The notes beneath the pieces were generated by a model. That model was given only the letters and a program-made list of their open reading frames with translations, was not told the origin of the DNA and did no database searches. 64,000 nt of DNA, taken from assembly GCA_965153455.1 (NCBI GenBank), contig OZ234493.1, positions 24,046,213 to 24,110,212 of the forward strand, in the 5' to 3' direction. The position numbers and the translations under genes were made by a program. This document shows positions 12,440 to 24,599 of this stretch, one piece after another (the stretch's first letter is position 1; every line of letters starts with the position of its first letter). This stretch comes from Sphagnum compactum. Lineage: Eukaryota; Bryophyta; Sphagnopsida; Sphagnales.

Positions 12440-12905
12440 TTTTTTTTTCACACTGTGATGCACGTTGCTTGCCACCTAATAACACTACCCTTCTTACTTG
12501 CTTTTTCATTTCCTTCCCCCCCACCCTTTGTGAAATCCCTTTCCATTTGTTCTTCCTATGTGAATCTCTTGCAGTCTATTCATCTCCTCTTTTTCCACCA
12601 GGCTAGCTTAATGTGTCCCTTTCCATTTCTTCTTCTTTGTCTGTTCTCTTGCAAATCCATCTCTCTCCCCTCTCCCCACCCTTGTTTCCATTTCTTCTTC
12701 TGTGTTCTCATTCAATCCATCCCCTCCTCTCTCCCCAACACTTGTTTCGCTTTCTTTATCTTCCTCCTCCTGCTAGTCTACTGTTGCAATACATTCCATC
12801 TACATCCATGTGCCCTGTCCATATCCTTGTTTTTTCAATTTCTTTCATCTTCTTCTTTTTATTGTGATCTATTGCAATACATCCATCTCCGGGTGCTAAT
12901 GAGTA
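12440..12905. repeat. C/T-rich degenerate minisatellite
   Basis: The plus strand is strongly pyrimidine-biased and consists of diverged repeats of TCCATTTCTTCTTC plus CTCTTGCAAATCCATC-like words. Anchor words recur at about 12542, 12622, 12687, 12747 and 12836, giving irregular 60-90 bp spacing. The long open frame through it is a by-product of the bias (Leu, Ser, Phe, Pro only) and is not a credible gene. Confidence 0.6.
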
Positions 12906-12949
12906 GGATAAAGCCCCAGACAGCAAGCTTTAGCACAATCTGAAACATG

Positions 12950-13070
12950 TGAGGTGGATGCTTGGTTCCACCTCGCACAGGCCTCATTCTAGTAAAGCCG
13001 ATGGCCAAGGGCTTTACCAACCATAAAGACCTGTGCTAATGTTTTTTTTTTTGAAAAATTCCCATGATAC
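12950..13070. repeat. Short inverted repeats flanking the C/T-rich block
   Basis: GTGGA...TCCAC (about 12954-12971) and AAAGCC...GGGCTTT (about 12995-13015) form small hairpins beside the pyrimidine-rich repeat. They may be a transposon edge. The evidence is weak. Confidence 0.3.
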
Positions 13071-13289
13071 CTGACAGATACCACAATGAAAAGCAAACCA
13101 TATCAAACATTTCAAAAAACAAAACGCTTGCATAAGTGAGCATTACATTTAAAAGCTCGAGAAAAACCCTTTCAAACAAGCCTCGAGAGTTTTTTTTAAA
13201 CTACATTTTGCCAGCAAATATAAAAGGTTTGGAGCTAGAATTTGTTTATGTTCCTTTTTCTGTGAATTTAATACCCATTCAATGAAATG

Positions 13290-14480
13290 AAGTGCAAGGA
13301 TGAATTATCATCTGAATGGATTATGGGTGCAATTGACTAACCCAATGAAGTCATTTTTTATGGAGAAAAATTGGACTCAAGCAATCCATCTGCATGGATG
13401 AAATGGACTTTGATCAATGAATCTGTCATTATTGATTGGATGAATTCCATGGATGAATACGTCCAAAATGCAATGACATGAAATTTTCAGGGATGCAAAA
13501 TGACACAACTAGATGAGATGTCTTGTAACGAATGAACGAAACAATCCTATGAAACTTCATGTCGTTCAAAATGCAATAAGTTTCATCCATGAATTACAAT
13601 CAATGAATGGATTAACCTTCATTCATAACTTTTGTGGATGCAATTTTATGAAATTCTCAAATGAATTCAAGTTTATCTAGGAAATATAATCGACAATGTT
13701 TTTTTGTTCAAGGAATATAGTTCATTCATAGTTTCATTTCATCCAAAAAAATCATCCACATTTTAAAGATGAACATTCATGAAATATCATTTGTGAATTC
13801 TCAATGCATGAATGGTTGTGCTTACATGGATCAAATTTCATGAAAATTCAAGGTGAAATAAAGATCATCCATGTGAAATATTGCCCAAAATTTTGCATTC
13901 CTTATGGCCAACAAGATTTAGGGGTGGGGGAAAACTATATCACATAGAATTTTTTGTGCCCAACAAAACCCCTATCACCTACTACATGTGGTCAAAAAAA
14001 ATCATGTAGTTTTGTCCCCAAAAAATGTATTTAAGGTGCATCCATTCATCCATATGAACTCATTGAATCTAGATGAATTTTAATGGTGAAATAAAATGTA
14101 AATGGATTGTTACATGGATGAATGAAAACTCTTAATGATATCCCATGGATGAAATATATTTCATTTTGAAACAATATGAAATTTCATTTTATTGTGTCAT
14201 GAATCTATTAAGGGAATTTCATCCAAGTGAGTCATTTTGCATCATCAAAAATTCATGTGATTGCAGTTTGAAAAAATGCATACATGGAATTCATCCAATT
14301 GGTGGAGGACAAATTGAGCCACCATAATATATTACATCCATTGAGATGGATCGCCTAAGATCATTTTTTCTATATTGAAAATCATTTCATGGGGGTAGCC
14401 AATTTCACCCCATCATTCATTTGGATGATGATTCATCCTTGCACTCCATCTCATTAAATGGGATTAAATTTCACACCAAT
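13290..14480. repeat. TGGATGAA / TTCATCCA-rich repeat domain
   Basis: More than a kilobase is dense in TGGATGAAT, ATTCATCCA, CATGGATGA and GAAATTTCAT words in both orientations. Stop codons occur in every frame. The pattern suggests an old array or a long imperfect inverted structure built from an ATTCATCCATGAA-like unit. No recognised element class fits. Confidence 0.5.
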
Positions 14481-17480
14481 TATAAATATTGGACAAAAAA
14501 TGATTGTACGAATCGGGCTTCAAACTTTTTACATTGCTCTCAATAGGCTAGCTTGAAAGGGTCCTTCTCAAGATTAAAAGAGCCATCAAATCTACCTGAA
14601 TTTTTTGTAAAGACCCAAAGAAAAAAAAAAAAAAGAGGTTTAGGCAGCCTGTGAAATTTTGGGGCATTGGGCATTGGGTATATTGTCAAGGCCCAGCGCC
14701 TCTCAGAACCCTGGCTAACTCCACCTTCAAAACTGGCAAAACTGGACTTTTCATAGCATGGGCAGATAGCAAAACTTGAGGTGCATGAAGATTTTTCTCC
14801 ATTTCCAAGCTCAAATTTGTTTATAAATAAGCTTGAGAGACAAATGGCACATCAGAGGGGCAAGAGAGCACAAGAAGGTGTTCCTATAACATACAGGTGT
14901 CAATTTTTGACGTGGGCTAGTGAAGGTAGGCGTACTAGGGAAGAGGCATTCGGATCCGCACTGATGTTTAAGGGTTAAGAAGTTTAGCCTGAAGGATGCA
15001 ATCTCTCTGAGGTGACAAGAGGTTCACATAGTTGACTTCTTAAACCAAGCCGTCAAGCAGATTTTAGTCTCACCTTCACTTTTGTGAATGTAAGTCTTTC
15101 ATTCTTTTATTGGTTAGAGATAACATTAAAACTTGGCTTTATTTCCTTAAAATATTCTTGTGACTACGATAGATAGCAGTGTCGGGTAAGGATAAAGTGC
15201 TGGGGTGTTCCCAAACTAACAGGCCCTGAGTCTCGAGGCCAAGGACCCCTTATTTTATCGATGATTGGCAGGTTTTCATCATTTGTATTTTCATCTCAAA
15301 TTGTAAAGGGTGCGACATAAAAAAAAAATTGTGAAACCCACGAGTCACTACCACGTCAACTGTCCACAAAACACTTAATAATAGATTAGTATTGAAGTCC
15401 ACCAAGCACTTAATAATAGGATGTCAAGTCCCAGATGGTGACAAAACCGGATCTAAAAGCACGCTGCTTTTTGGGTGTGAAGGAAAGGGGGGAGGGTGGA
15501 GGGTGGAGGAGGGATGGTGTTAAAAAGGAGATGACTTCAAGTGTCCAAGAAGCACTACATAATTGGTTAGGAAGCCCCTAATAGGGACAAAACCTGAATG
15601 GAAAAGCGACTAAAAAGGTGCTGTTTTAACATTCATAGACCAACGAGAGTGTCTCATAACAAATTGGGTTTTAGAGGGATAAGAAAAGGAAAAACACAGC
15701 CATCAACTGGCGTTTATGATCATCTGAAATTAACAGTTTTGATCTGTATTGCCAACTCTGACAAAAGAAACCAAAGTCACTTGTGGTGGAATGCTTCATC
15801 AATGTTTCTACCACATTAGGTATGGCAAGTTCAAACATCAAACCAGCAAGAAATCAAAATAGAAAACTTTTTGTGACATTCAGAGACAAAGTGAACTCAC
15901 AATTCACAGTTATAAGGTAACAACTAACAACAATTAGTGAACATTCCTTCAAATGTGAGACAAAATGAAAATGAAAAGTATTGGGCAGATTTTTGTAGTG
16001 TAGTTGGATGGTGTCAAACTGGACTGAAAATTTCCTCTACTAAGGGTGGGCATTCAAAAAAGTAATGTCCAGTCCTGCAGGCATTTCATTTTGCCACTTT
16101 CATTAAATCTTTTCCCAATACTCATGAGGCATCATCACAAGAACAATTTTACAAAAGAAAATCTGCTGAATGCTTGGCAAAACTCGAGACAGGCGGCTTT
16201 ACCAAAATAAGGGCTCGTATACAGCTTTCATTCCAATTCAAAATTCTTCAAAATTCTTCTGTTGAATTCTTCATTCCAATTCAAAATTCAAAACTCAAAT
16301 TGAATTTGCAGTTAAGGAACAAGGGCGGGGTGATGAGTTTGTCACCTCTGCAACACCTCTGTCCACGAGGAGGAGAGAGAGAGAGAGAGGGGAACGTTTC
16401 TGCCGATGGTTAGTTATGTCGTCACACTCTGACTAGGATACTTTACTCCTTTGCCCTGGTTTCCAAGCGGTTGAAGCATCATGGCACTTCTCCGAATGGT
16501 CCAATGCTTTCTCTTTCATGGATTAGATCGATGACACTCCTCCCCAATCGCCTATTTCCAACACCCAGTGAACATGATCAACAGATTTGTGTTGACTGAT
16601 TGGCATCTGCAGTAGTCAGCACACCAACGACAAACGTCGCTGCTTCCATTTTAACTATGGTGTATGCAAATAACTTGTTTTGGGAAGATTGGCTTACCCG
16701 TTCATTATTAGACCTAAGAAGATTTCCAAAAATGCACTTTATTCAGGGTAATATCTTTTTTATTTATCATTTTCAAATTTAATGTTAAATGTTTGCCTCT
16801 CCCCAATTCATAAACAATGCATATTGAGTAGCATGCATTAGTCAATTTTTTTGGGGTGATAAATCATTAAAAGTTGAAAACAGGATATTTTGTCACAAAT
16901 TTTCTTTTTTCGGAAAAAAAATCCCCTACAAATGATAGAATTATTTTTTCAGGGAAAATGCCATCACAGTTACGTCTATTAGTTATATTTTTAAGAGCTC
17001 CTTCAAATATTGTCGTCAATTAAGTTGAATTTTGCTTAGGGATGCTTGTAAGAACCCTACCTCTAGTAGAAAATTGAAACAAAAAAACAAAAACATCAAT
17101 ATGCATTGAAAGAACGTCTAAATGTCACACATGGGTCAATGATTGTGGCTAACAAACTGAAAGTAGTCATTTTCTTTTACAAGGTGATGATAAGGATGAT
17201 AAATCCTCATTAAACTTCATTATTTAGAAAACACACCAATTTGAGAGGAAAGGGAGGAACAAAAAGAGAGGATCATCTTCCAAAAGCAAACAGCAAGGAA
17301 TCCTCAAAGAACAACTTATGTCCTAAACCTTTTAATAGTCATTTGAAACAAATTAAACAAAAAGAAGTACAAGAATCCTAGAAAAAACACCAAGCATAGA
17401 AGAGGCTTCCCTAGCAACAATTGTTTGTTCAAGACAGAGGTAGCCTGAGCTTTGTACATAACCATTAACTGCCTATGGTC
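14481..17480. other. Unassigned intergenic stretch with small repeats
   Basis: No gene is recognised. It contains a diverged direct repeat built on GACAAAACC(G/T)GA...AAAAGC at about 15395-15480 and 15545-15630. A local repeat of TTCCAATTCAAAATTC lies at 16228-16310, and a GA microsatellite at about 16371-16400. Short open frames here lack domain signals. Confidence 0.45.
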
Positions 17481-18130
17481 ATAAAATGTTCACAAGACCG
17501 AGAGGAAGGCTCTTAATATCACGCCATGTTAGCACATAAATAAAGAAAGTTGTTGGCTTGTTAATATAAACATTTGAATACCTCAATGGCAAAAAGGAAA
17601 AACACATCCCTAAGGTGTTAATTGGGATAGAACCCATCCTTTGCTTGTGTTGCAATTGTTATGAAACAATTTTATGACCATTCTTTAAAAAATGACTACT
17701 TGCGAAACTAAATTTGTTTGAATGGGATTGACAATGATGACACTAGTTAAAATGCAAACCCCATTTGTGAACAACACAATATCAATCCACCAACATGAAG
17801 ATTAGAAAGAGGGCAATGGAAGGACATGCGCTTGTTCACAAAAAACATGAGACCCAACATCTTTAATGATGGAAACAAATGCATCGCAAATGATGTCATG
17901 GGATGCATTGCATTCCCTTCCAAAGGAACACTGAAAAAGGTGTATCCCCATTACATCTATAGGTTGATCATAGATGCAACAACCCAAACCAAGAGCTATC
18001 ATTTAGGGAAGACCCAATTTAGTGCATATAGTGTTATGGAAAAAATGTTTAAGGCCATACAAAATGACAAGATGTTTGGGCAAGCATTTGAACCCAAACA
18101 ACCACAAGACAACCTATGTGATGAGAATCA
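17480..18130 (-). pseudogene. LINE-type retroelement C-terminal fragment
   Basis: On the minus strand, from about 18110 downward, a broken frame carries LGLP, GLGCCIYDQPIDVMGIHL and FQCSFGRECNASHDIICDAF. It continues with GSHVFCEQAHVLPLPSF and then WIDIVLFTNGVCILTSVII. From memory, the order Cys-rich, PIDxMGIHLxxC, HDxxxD, RExxHxLP, DIVL matches the C-terminal region after reverse transcriptase in plant and algal non-LTR retroelements. After a gap, NKPTTFFIYVLTW at about 17530-17570 also matches. In-frame stops show decay. The opposite-strand open frame at 17826-18212 is antisense to this and is rejected. Confidence 0.55.
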
Positions 18131-18214
18131 AAAATTCATGTCAAAAACGATGTTGGAAATGTGTTTTTATTTGGATTTGTTTAGTAATAAATGTGTAATA
18201 ATTTTCTTTTAAAG

Positions 18215-19189
18215 AAAAAAACCCCTACCAATCAAAGTGGAGGAGATTTTATAGATGGGCATTGCATTATTTTTTCAATTTTCTTTTATTTGGTATTGTT
18301 TTATGAACTACAAACATGAAGCCCTATGGTTGTTGAAAAATTGTAAATTATATATTCTATGTATAGCATGTATTTAATTAATAATTTTAGATTGGACTCA
18401 ACATGGTGAGTGCAGGAGGGCCACCTAGTGGCCATTAGATTCAAACAATTATGAATAAAACTTGCAAAATTATTGCTTTTGTTTACAATCGCCTATGATG
18501 TTATGTGCTACATTTGGATAAGTTAAAGGACTTGAGGTGTATATGTTTATGGCAACCACAATATAATCACATATATAACAAAAAACATCATCAATATATA
18601 ATCTTAGTTTAACATAAATATTCATTTGAAACAAAAAACCATGTACATAATTAATGACCAAAAACTTGCTACTTTTAAATCTTGACATTTCAAAGCAATT
18701 TATACATCTCATGCAAATACCTAGTAGCATCTAGTTGCAAAAAAATTTATGAACTTATCAACATATAACATAATTTGCACTTAGTAAAGTAAAAAGACTA
18801 AAAGGGCTGGTGGACACTAAGTCACCATTATATATGAAACAAAATAGAATTATGAAAACTTACAAGTTGGATTACTACCACATGACATAGGTCCATATTA
18901 ATATGACGTAGTCAACATATTAAAAATAAACATAAAAAAAATTCAATATTCTTCTTTGGAACCAAACAATAACCAATTTGCATTTTAAAAATAAAGGGTG
19001 AAAACACACTACAGTGGTCAAAAATTGTTATCACAAATATTACTTTTTGAAACTACATGTTTTTGAACTTCTACCAAGCTAATATTGAAATAGTTATATT
19101 TTTGTTTACAAGTAGAAACACAAAAATTGTCAAAATGGGTTTAAAGGAAAAACAATTCAACAATTATAATGTTATGTTAAATGGTTGGA
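18215..19189. other. AT-rich intergenic, no gene seen
   Basis: Only short frames and A/T-rich sequence are present. Nothing is recognisable on either strand. Confidence 0.4.
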
Positions 19190-20280
19190 TTATAATAAAT
19201 ATGATATAATTAATTTTGAAATAACTTTTTTCAAAATATGCATTACATTATATAATAATCATCACGAATTTTATGAATTAATTAATTACATACTGAAAAT
19301 CAATATATAACTGAAAATCAATAAATGATTATTAAATTAATTGATATAATGAAAATTAAATATTCATATATAAAGTATAAATATTGAATATTTATTTATA
19401 TTATAATATATGTCTTATATGTACATATTATATATATAATAATATATTGATACTAATATATTGTATGCATATTAATATTCACAGATTACATGTATGTGTA
19501 AATCAATAAATTGTGTAAAATTATGTTATGTGCATATAGTATGGTACATAATATGTATAAATATATTTGTATCAATAATATTATATTATATTCAGATTTT
19601 AAAATTAGAAAATAATTTTTTTAAATTGGTTTTATATTTAAATTATACATCTATTCATTAAAGTTTATCATGTATTGAAACATAACGGATATGTTAAAAA
19701 ATTTGAAATTTTAAAATGATTTTCTAAGTTCAAAATTTGTTGTTTGAATTTTTATTTGGTGCACATATGTAGATTATGCTTCAACGTTTAATAATCCAAA
19801 ATTTCATTTAAGTAAGTATGAAAAAGAAATTATATTTTAAACTTTGTGTTTTTTTACGTTCACACATTGAAAGATGATAAATCTTATATGTGAATACATT
19901 GTTTCACATTTGATGTCGTAGATGGATGGCAAAGGCCTTGCACCATTTGGAATAGGTCCAAGGATAAAATGTGGTCCTTGCATGTTGACCAAGTTTGACC
20001 ATGTTGATTGCAATCAACTTTGGAGTATGTTGATTGATCGCATGTATAATGAATGTACAACATTGATTATGGTATGATATGATTTTATATTATTTGTATA
20101 CAAAAATCATACATATATGGTGTATAAATAATTCAAAATTAAATTAAATGAATAATTATTTTATATAATCAATATGAAAAATTATATTTACATACATTTA
20201 AATATTTGAAATTATAAATATATTATATTATATACAGAAATCTATATTATATATAATATATAAAGAATATATTGTAGTCA
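19190..20280. other. Extremely AT-rich block
   Basis: The sequence is dominated by TATA, ATTA and AATATAT runs, including TATATTATAATATATG near 19398. Only 19920-20060 is a more balanced island, with repeated TTGACCA and TGTTGATTG words. It resembles matrix-attachment-like or relaxed intergenic DNA, but there is no specific signal beyond composition. Confidence 0.4.
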
Positions 20281-20589
20281 TGGATGTAGTCATATATCCA
20301 TCTTTTTTGTGTAGTGTCAAGACTTTCAATACCATTAATCCACTTCTTCTCCAAATGCAAAAAAATAGATTGAGACTTTGTATTGGAAGATTTGTATGGG
20401 ACCGCATAATTAACAAACAATGAATTGATGGCTTGGTTTGTTAAAGGTTGGATAGCGGAGTGCAATGGACATCCTACCAACTGGGCCACTATTGCTACTA
20501 TGACATCAAAAGAAAAAGCTCAGTGTTTGGGCACAATAAACAAGTCACAAATTTGAGAAATAAAATATCAATGAAGGTTCACATTATTC

Positions 20590-22940
20590 ACAAGAACTTT
20601 TGGGTATGAGAAATTTGGATGTGAAGTTGGAAAAGGGTGTAAGCTTGGAAAGTGCAAGTATGCCTTTAATCCTGCAAATATCTAATGAAGGGATTACCGA
20701 GGTGGAGAAGGTTGCAAATCTCAAGCATGAAGTGTGGAAGTTGACCAAGCTTCGTGTTAGGCAGCTTGAAGAGAAAAATAAGGGATTGCAGGACCATCTT
20801 ATTGGTCTGAAGTTTAGCATGGATGACTGAAAATCACAATTTGTGGAGGCCAAACAAAGTGTCTAATATGTAGAATATGCCTTCCATGAATTGTTGGAAT
20901 AACAACCGCCACCCCAGATGGTATGTGCCATGTAAAATAGCTTTGTGTTTACATTATGATCAATTTAGGTTCTTTGACTTTTAAAAGTTGTAGTAGGATT
21001 ATCAAAGTCTTAATTTTTTTAGGCATTGATGTTCACATGTGCAAACTTGGCTTCTTTGTTTAAATGATGTTGATTATTTCATTGGACACTATAAGCTTGG
21101 AGCAGACATCCATTGCTGGGTTGGAAGAAACTCATTGTTGGCTAGAGCAAACAGGTATGCAAAGTTGAGAAGACATACATTTGGTTATAATGACTTCTAG
21201 CAAAAGAAGTCACAAATGGAAATGGAATTGGAGGGCGCGAAGATAATACATCAGGATTTTAAAAGAAAGGCCTTCCAAGGTGAGGCATTATTCAAGGAAG
21301 CAAAGGTTGATTTTGAGATGATGGAATTATAATTGTGGAGGGTCATGCTTGATGTTGATTCATTGGTCAAACAAGAGGATAGTATTCGATCTTAGTTGTA
21401 GGCAATGAAAATAGGATAAGTTGGTATGTGTTTCCAGCCATTACCCATTGTGCATCTAGAGAATCCCAAAGATGATGGCGGCATAAATGTCATTGTCATT
21501 AAACCTTGTGGTTATTGCAACCAAAACTACCACTATGCTGACATTGTTATCACATCCTACAAACATGTTTTCCATCCATTTTGCCTTGGGGCAATGCTAC
21601 ACAATTCTAATAAATGTGGTGGTTGTAAGCAAAAGATGCACCCAGATTGGTGGTCTAGTTGGGGGATCCATGAACAAGATGAGGAGATGATGGAATTAGT
21701 CGAGGATATGTAGCTTAACGACCTATGGCAGGATATGATGAATAGTGTGTTGGAAGTTGCAAAATGTGGACTTGAACCAAAGTCAAAAGGTGCATGCCAT
21801 TTCAATGTAAAACTTTATCTCTTCATACTTAAGTAGCATTTTGCTTTACATTTTTGCAATTTATTTCTATGTTACAATGCCTTATTTCCATGCACATTGC
21901 TTTATAGGTTTGACCACAAAACCCAAGCACAGAGAGTGTGGATCAACAAACTCCCTTGGGAATCTTGTATGTAAAGCTCATACTCACAATACACCTACAA
22001 CTAGTCCCATTGAGCACTATGTTTTCATGTACAAAGCCACACATTGAAACTACTCTCAATTCTCCCACAAAATCACACATAAGCGTGGATTCACCTATGC
22101 ACAATTTGAATCCAATGACAATTCAACCAATGAATGTGCAATAAAATGTAGATCTAATTCCTAATGAGATTGCATCCCCCCAATTGCACCACCAAAAGGT
22201 GCTAGAATCTAAGCAACCACCATCAAAGAAGATCAAGTTGTTAAAACCTGAATCCAATGACAAGAAGCTAAAATCAACATCTTTCACTTTGCAGGATTCA
22301 AGTAAGTTGAATTTGTTTCATAAAAGTTATTGGTATCCAATAGCTTATTTTAAGCTAAAATTGATTTATTATGCACCATTCATCTATTGCTAATCAATGC
22401 AATTTTGATTGATTTTGTGATCATGTGTGTTGGAAAAGGCTATTACTGAAGTTTTGAAGGATTCGTTAAAGATAGATAGTGATGACCAAGCCCAACAATC
22501 CCCCAAATCAAGCCGACAAATTGGTATCCCAAGGTTGTATTAGCCTTATCGAAAAGTTTATGGTGTTGAAATTTAGCCCAATTAAATCTCCAAATGTTGG
22601 TAGTTTGTTGAATAGGGTTCAACATGTAGAGGATGGGGTTATAGGCATACCTACAAAAGACCTCAGCAGTTTGCTCAAAGATGTTAATTCAAAGACAAGC
22701 ATAATACTTGCAGATGTACTTCAAAGATTGCTTAGTGAAGGTCAAAAGCCTTCAAGCATTGCTGAGATTGTTGATGATGTGAAAAGTGCCAAAAACCAAA
22801 GTAAGAAGCTTGCAAAACTGCCAAAAGGTGCTCAAAATAGTTCTTTTATACAAAAGAAAAGTATCACAAGACATACCGAAGAAGAATCTAGTCCGACTAA
22901 AATAGGTGTCAGTACAAGGTCCTCATCCAAAACCTAGTTT
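20590..22940 (+). pseudogene. Decayed gene/element: coiled coil plus RING-like finger
   Basis: Three plus-strand coding islands line up. At about 20600-20830 is a charged helical segment (KLEKG...VEKVANLKHEVWKL...RQLEEKNKGLQDHL) predicted to form a coiled coil. At about 21200-21713, broken by stops until 21426, a helical stretch leads into a RING-like finger. Counting from Met at 21426, its ligands are C28, C31, H47, H50, C53, C64 and C67, followed by HPDWW. The position expected for the third RING ligand is Tyr45. At about 22479-22937 is a Lys/Ser-rich C-terminal segment (152 aa). The islands are separated by stops, and some gaps could be introns. I recall related coiled-coil/RING-like proteins in seed-free plant repeats but cannot name a family. 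It could be a transposon accessory gene or a decayed host gene. Confidence 0.45.
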
Positions 22941-23053
22941 TGAGTTTGAACTTATTGGATCCTTTTAACAATTTTGTAAGTGACATTTTGGACTTCCAAT
23001 TGCCACTAATGAACTGTTAGATTCAAAAACAAATAATTACAATAGTATGAATT

Positions 23054-23285
23054 GAGGTTGTATGAATGCTTGCTTTTGGATTGACCTTTAGAACTTCGAT
23101 GTTAAGGTTTAGGCTAGTCACTATGAATTGTAAATTGAGTAGATGCAATTCAAATTTTCAATAATGACGAAGGTTATATAAATCCTTGTTTTTGGACTAA
23201 CTTGGGACTTCAATTTAGATGTTAAGGTTGAGGTTGTCACTATCGATTATAAATTGAACAAATGCAACTTAGATTTTCAATATTG
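23054..23285. repeat. Diverged ~115-bp tandem dimer
   Basis: Two neighbouring copies begin at about 23054 and 23169. They share GAGGTTGTAT/GAAGGTTATAT, GATGTTAAGGTT, GTCACTAT and TGCAA..AGATTTTCAATA-like words in the same order. No coding signal is seen. Confidence 0.6.
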
Positions 23286-24300
23286 AATTATCGCAATTTT
23301 ATGCTAGCTTGTGTTCTCAGCCTAGTTGAACTGATGAACATTCTCTTGCCATTGTGCAAGGTGCAAGCATGGTTAAGTAGACAAAAAAAATAGTTTGTCC
23401 AAATGCAATTTAAAAATGATAGAATTTTCGATATAAACACATGAATGTAGATTATAAACTTGTGAAAGTAGAAATATGAAAGAACATAGCCTTTCATTTA
23501 GTTTATGGTAAGTTGAATACAAACTTTGAAAAACTTTGATATTATAAATTAGGTGAGAAGTAAACTTGAATTTGATAGAGTCAATTTGGTGTTCAAACCT
23601 ATTTTTACACTATAAATTTTATGTATTATGATTATAACATGCATAATTTGATATTACACATTATTTTTTAAGGCTCCAATAATTTGAAAATAGAGAATGT
23701 TCAATATTTCATCTACTTGCAACCCATTTTGTAAAATCAGCCATTTCCTAGAAGTAGATGCAATTTTATGAAATCTACTTCAATTTAGATGAAAATCTTC
23801 ATTTTTCAAACTTATAATATTAAAATGAAAGATTATCTTCATACTAATCATGGACTAAAATAATAATTCTACTTTCAATGCATCAAAAATCTTTTGTGTT
23901 TACTTGTAATGTGTTGTGACCAGGTTCTTTTTTTGTTTCCTTGACCATGCTTTCACCCTGCATTCCTCACTCAAGATGTAATTTTTTTGAACTGTATGTG
24001 GTATGCATAGATTCTGCTATTTATTCTCTTGTCAAGAATTGTCCAATGTTGTGAAATACTTATGTATTCATTGTTTTTGAGTTGTTTAAGCTAGTGAAAC
24101 ACTTACGTAGTTTTTGTTTCTTTAACTTCTGCCCAGCAGAAAACAACAGGCTTGTGCAATTGTTGAAAATAAATAACAAACACTTGCCAATTGCCTCTCC
24201 ATAGCCACCAAGTCATTGGCTGTAATCATTACTCACAAATTTTTAAAAACCCAATTTGGTACATTCATATAAACTGACTTGCTTATTTTCTCAAAAGCAG

Positions 24301-24392
24301 CTGTTCCTTGTGCAAGCAAATGTTCCTCATGAAATCCATTGTTCTTTATGGCAGTCACTCCTTACGCAAGCAATTGTTCCTTATGTAAGCAT
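24301..24392. repeat. ~19-nt tandem repeat, about five units
   Basis: Diverged units of TTGTTCCTTATGCAAGCAA follow one another from 24301 to 24392. The conserved parts are TGTTCC(T/C)(T/C)(G/A)TG and GCAAGCA. A partial inverted pair AGGAACTATATATG and AGTTCCATATATAAGG follows at about 24389-24460. Confidence 0.55.
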
Positions 24393-24599
24393 GCAAGGAA
24401 CTATATATGAAACTTCTGTTGACAACATTAGCATTTATGTAGTTCCATATATAAGGAAATATACAATTGCAAGCCATTAAGGTCTTTCCTAAAATATGAA
24501 AAAAGTGTTTGTAATTAAAACACATTAATATTAAGGCCAAAAAAAAATTCACCCCAACTGAAACAACCATGTTACCCTATTATTACCAATCAGTTGCTT

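Noticed and set aside
12338-12943. 201-residue open frame
   Set aside because: It lies in a pyrimidine-rich minisatellite; composition is only Leu/Ser/Phe/Pro/Cys and no start context or domain is present.
17826-18212. 128-residue plus-strand open frame
   Set aside because: It is antisense to a LINE-type C-terminal fragment whose motifs are clear on the minus strand.
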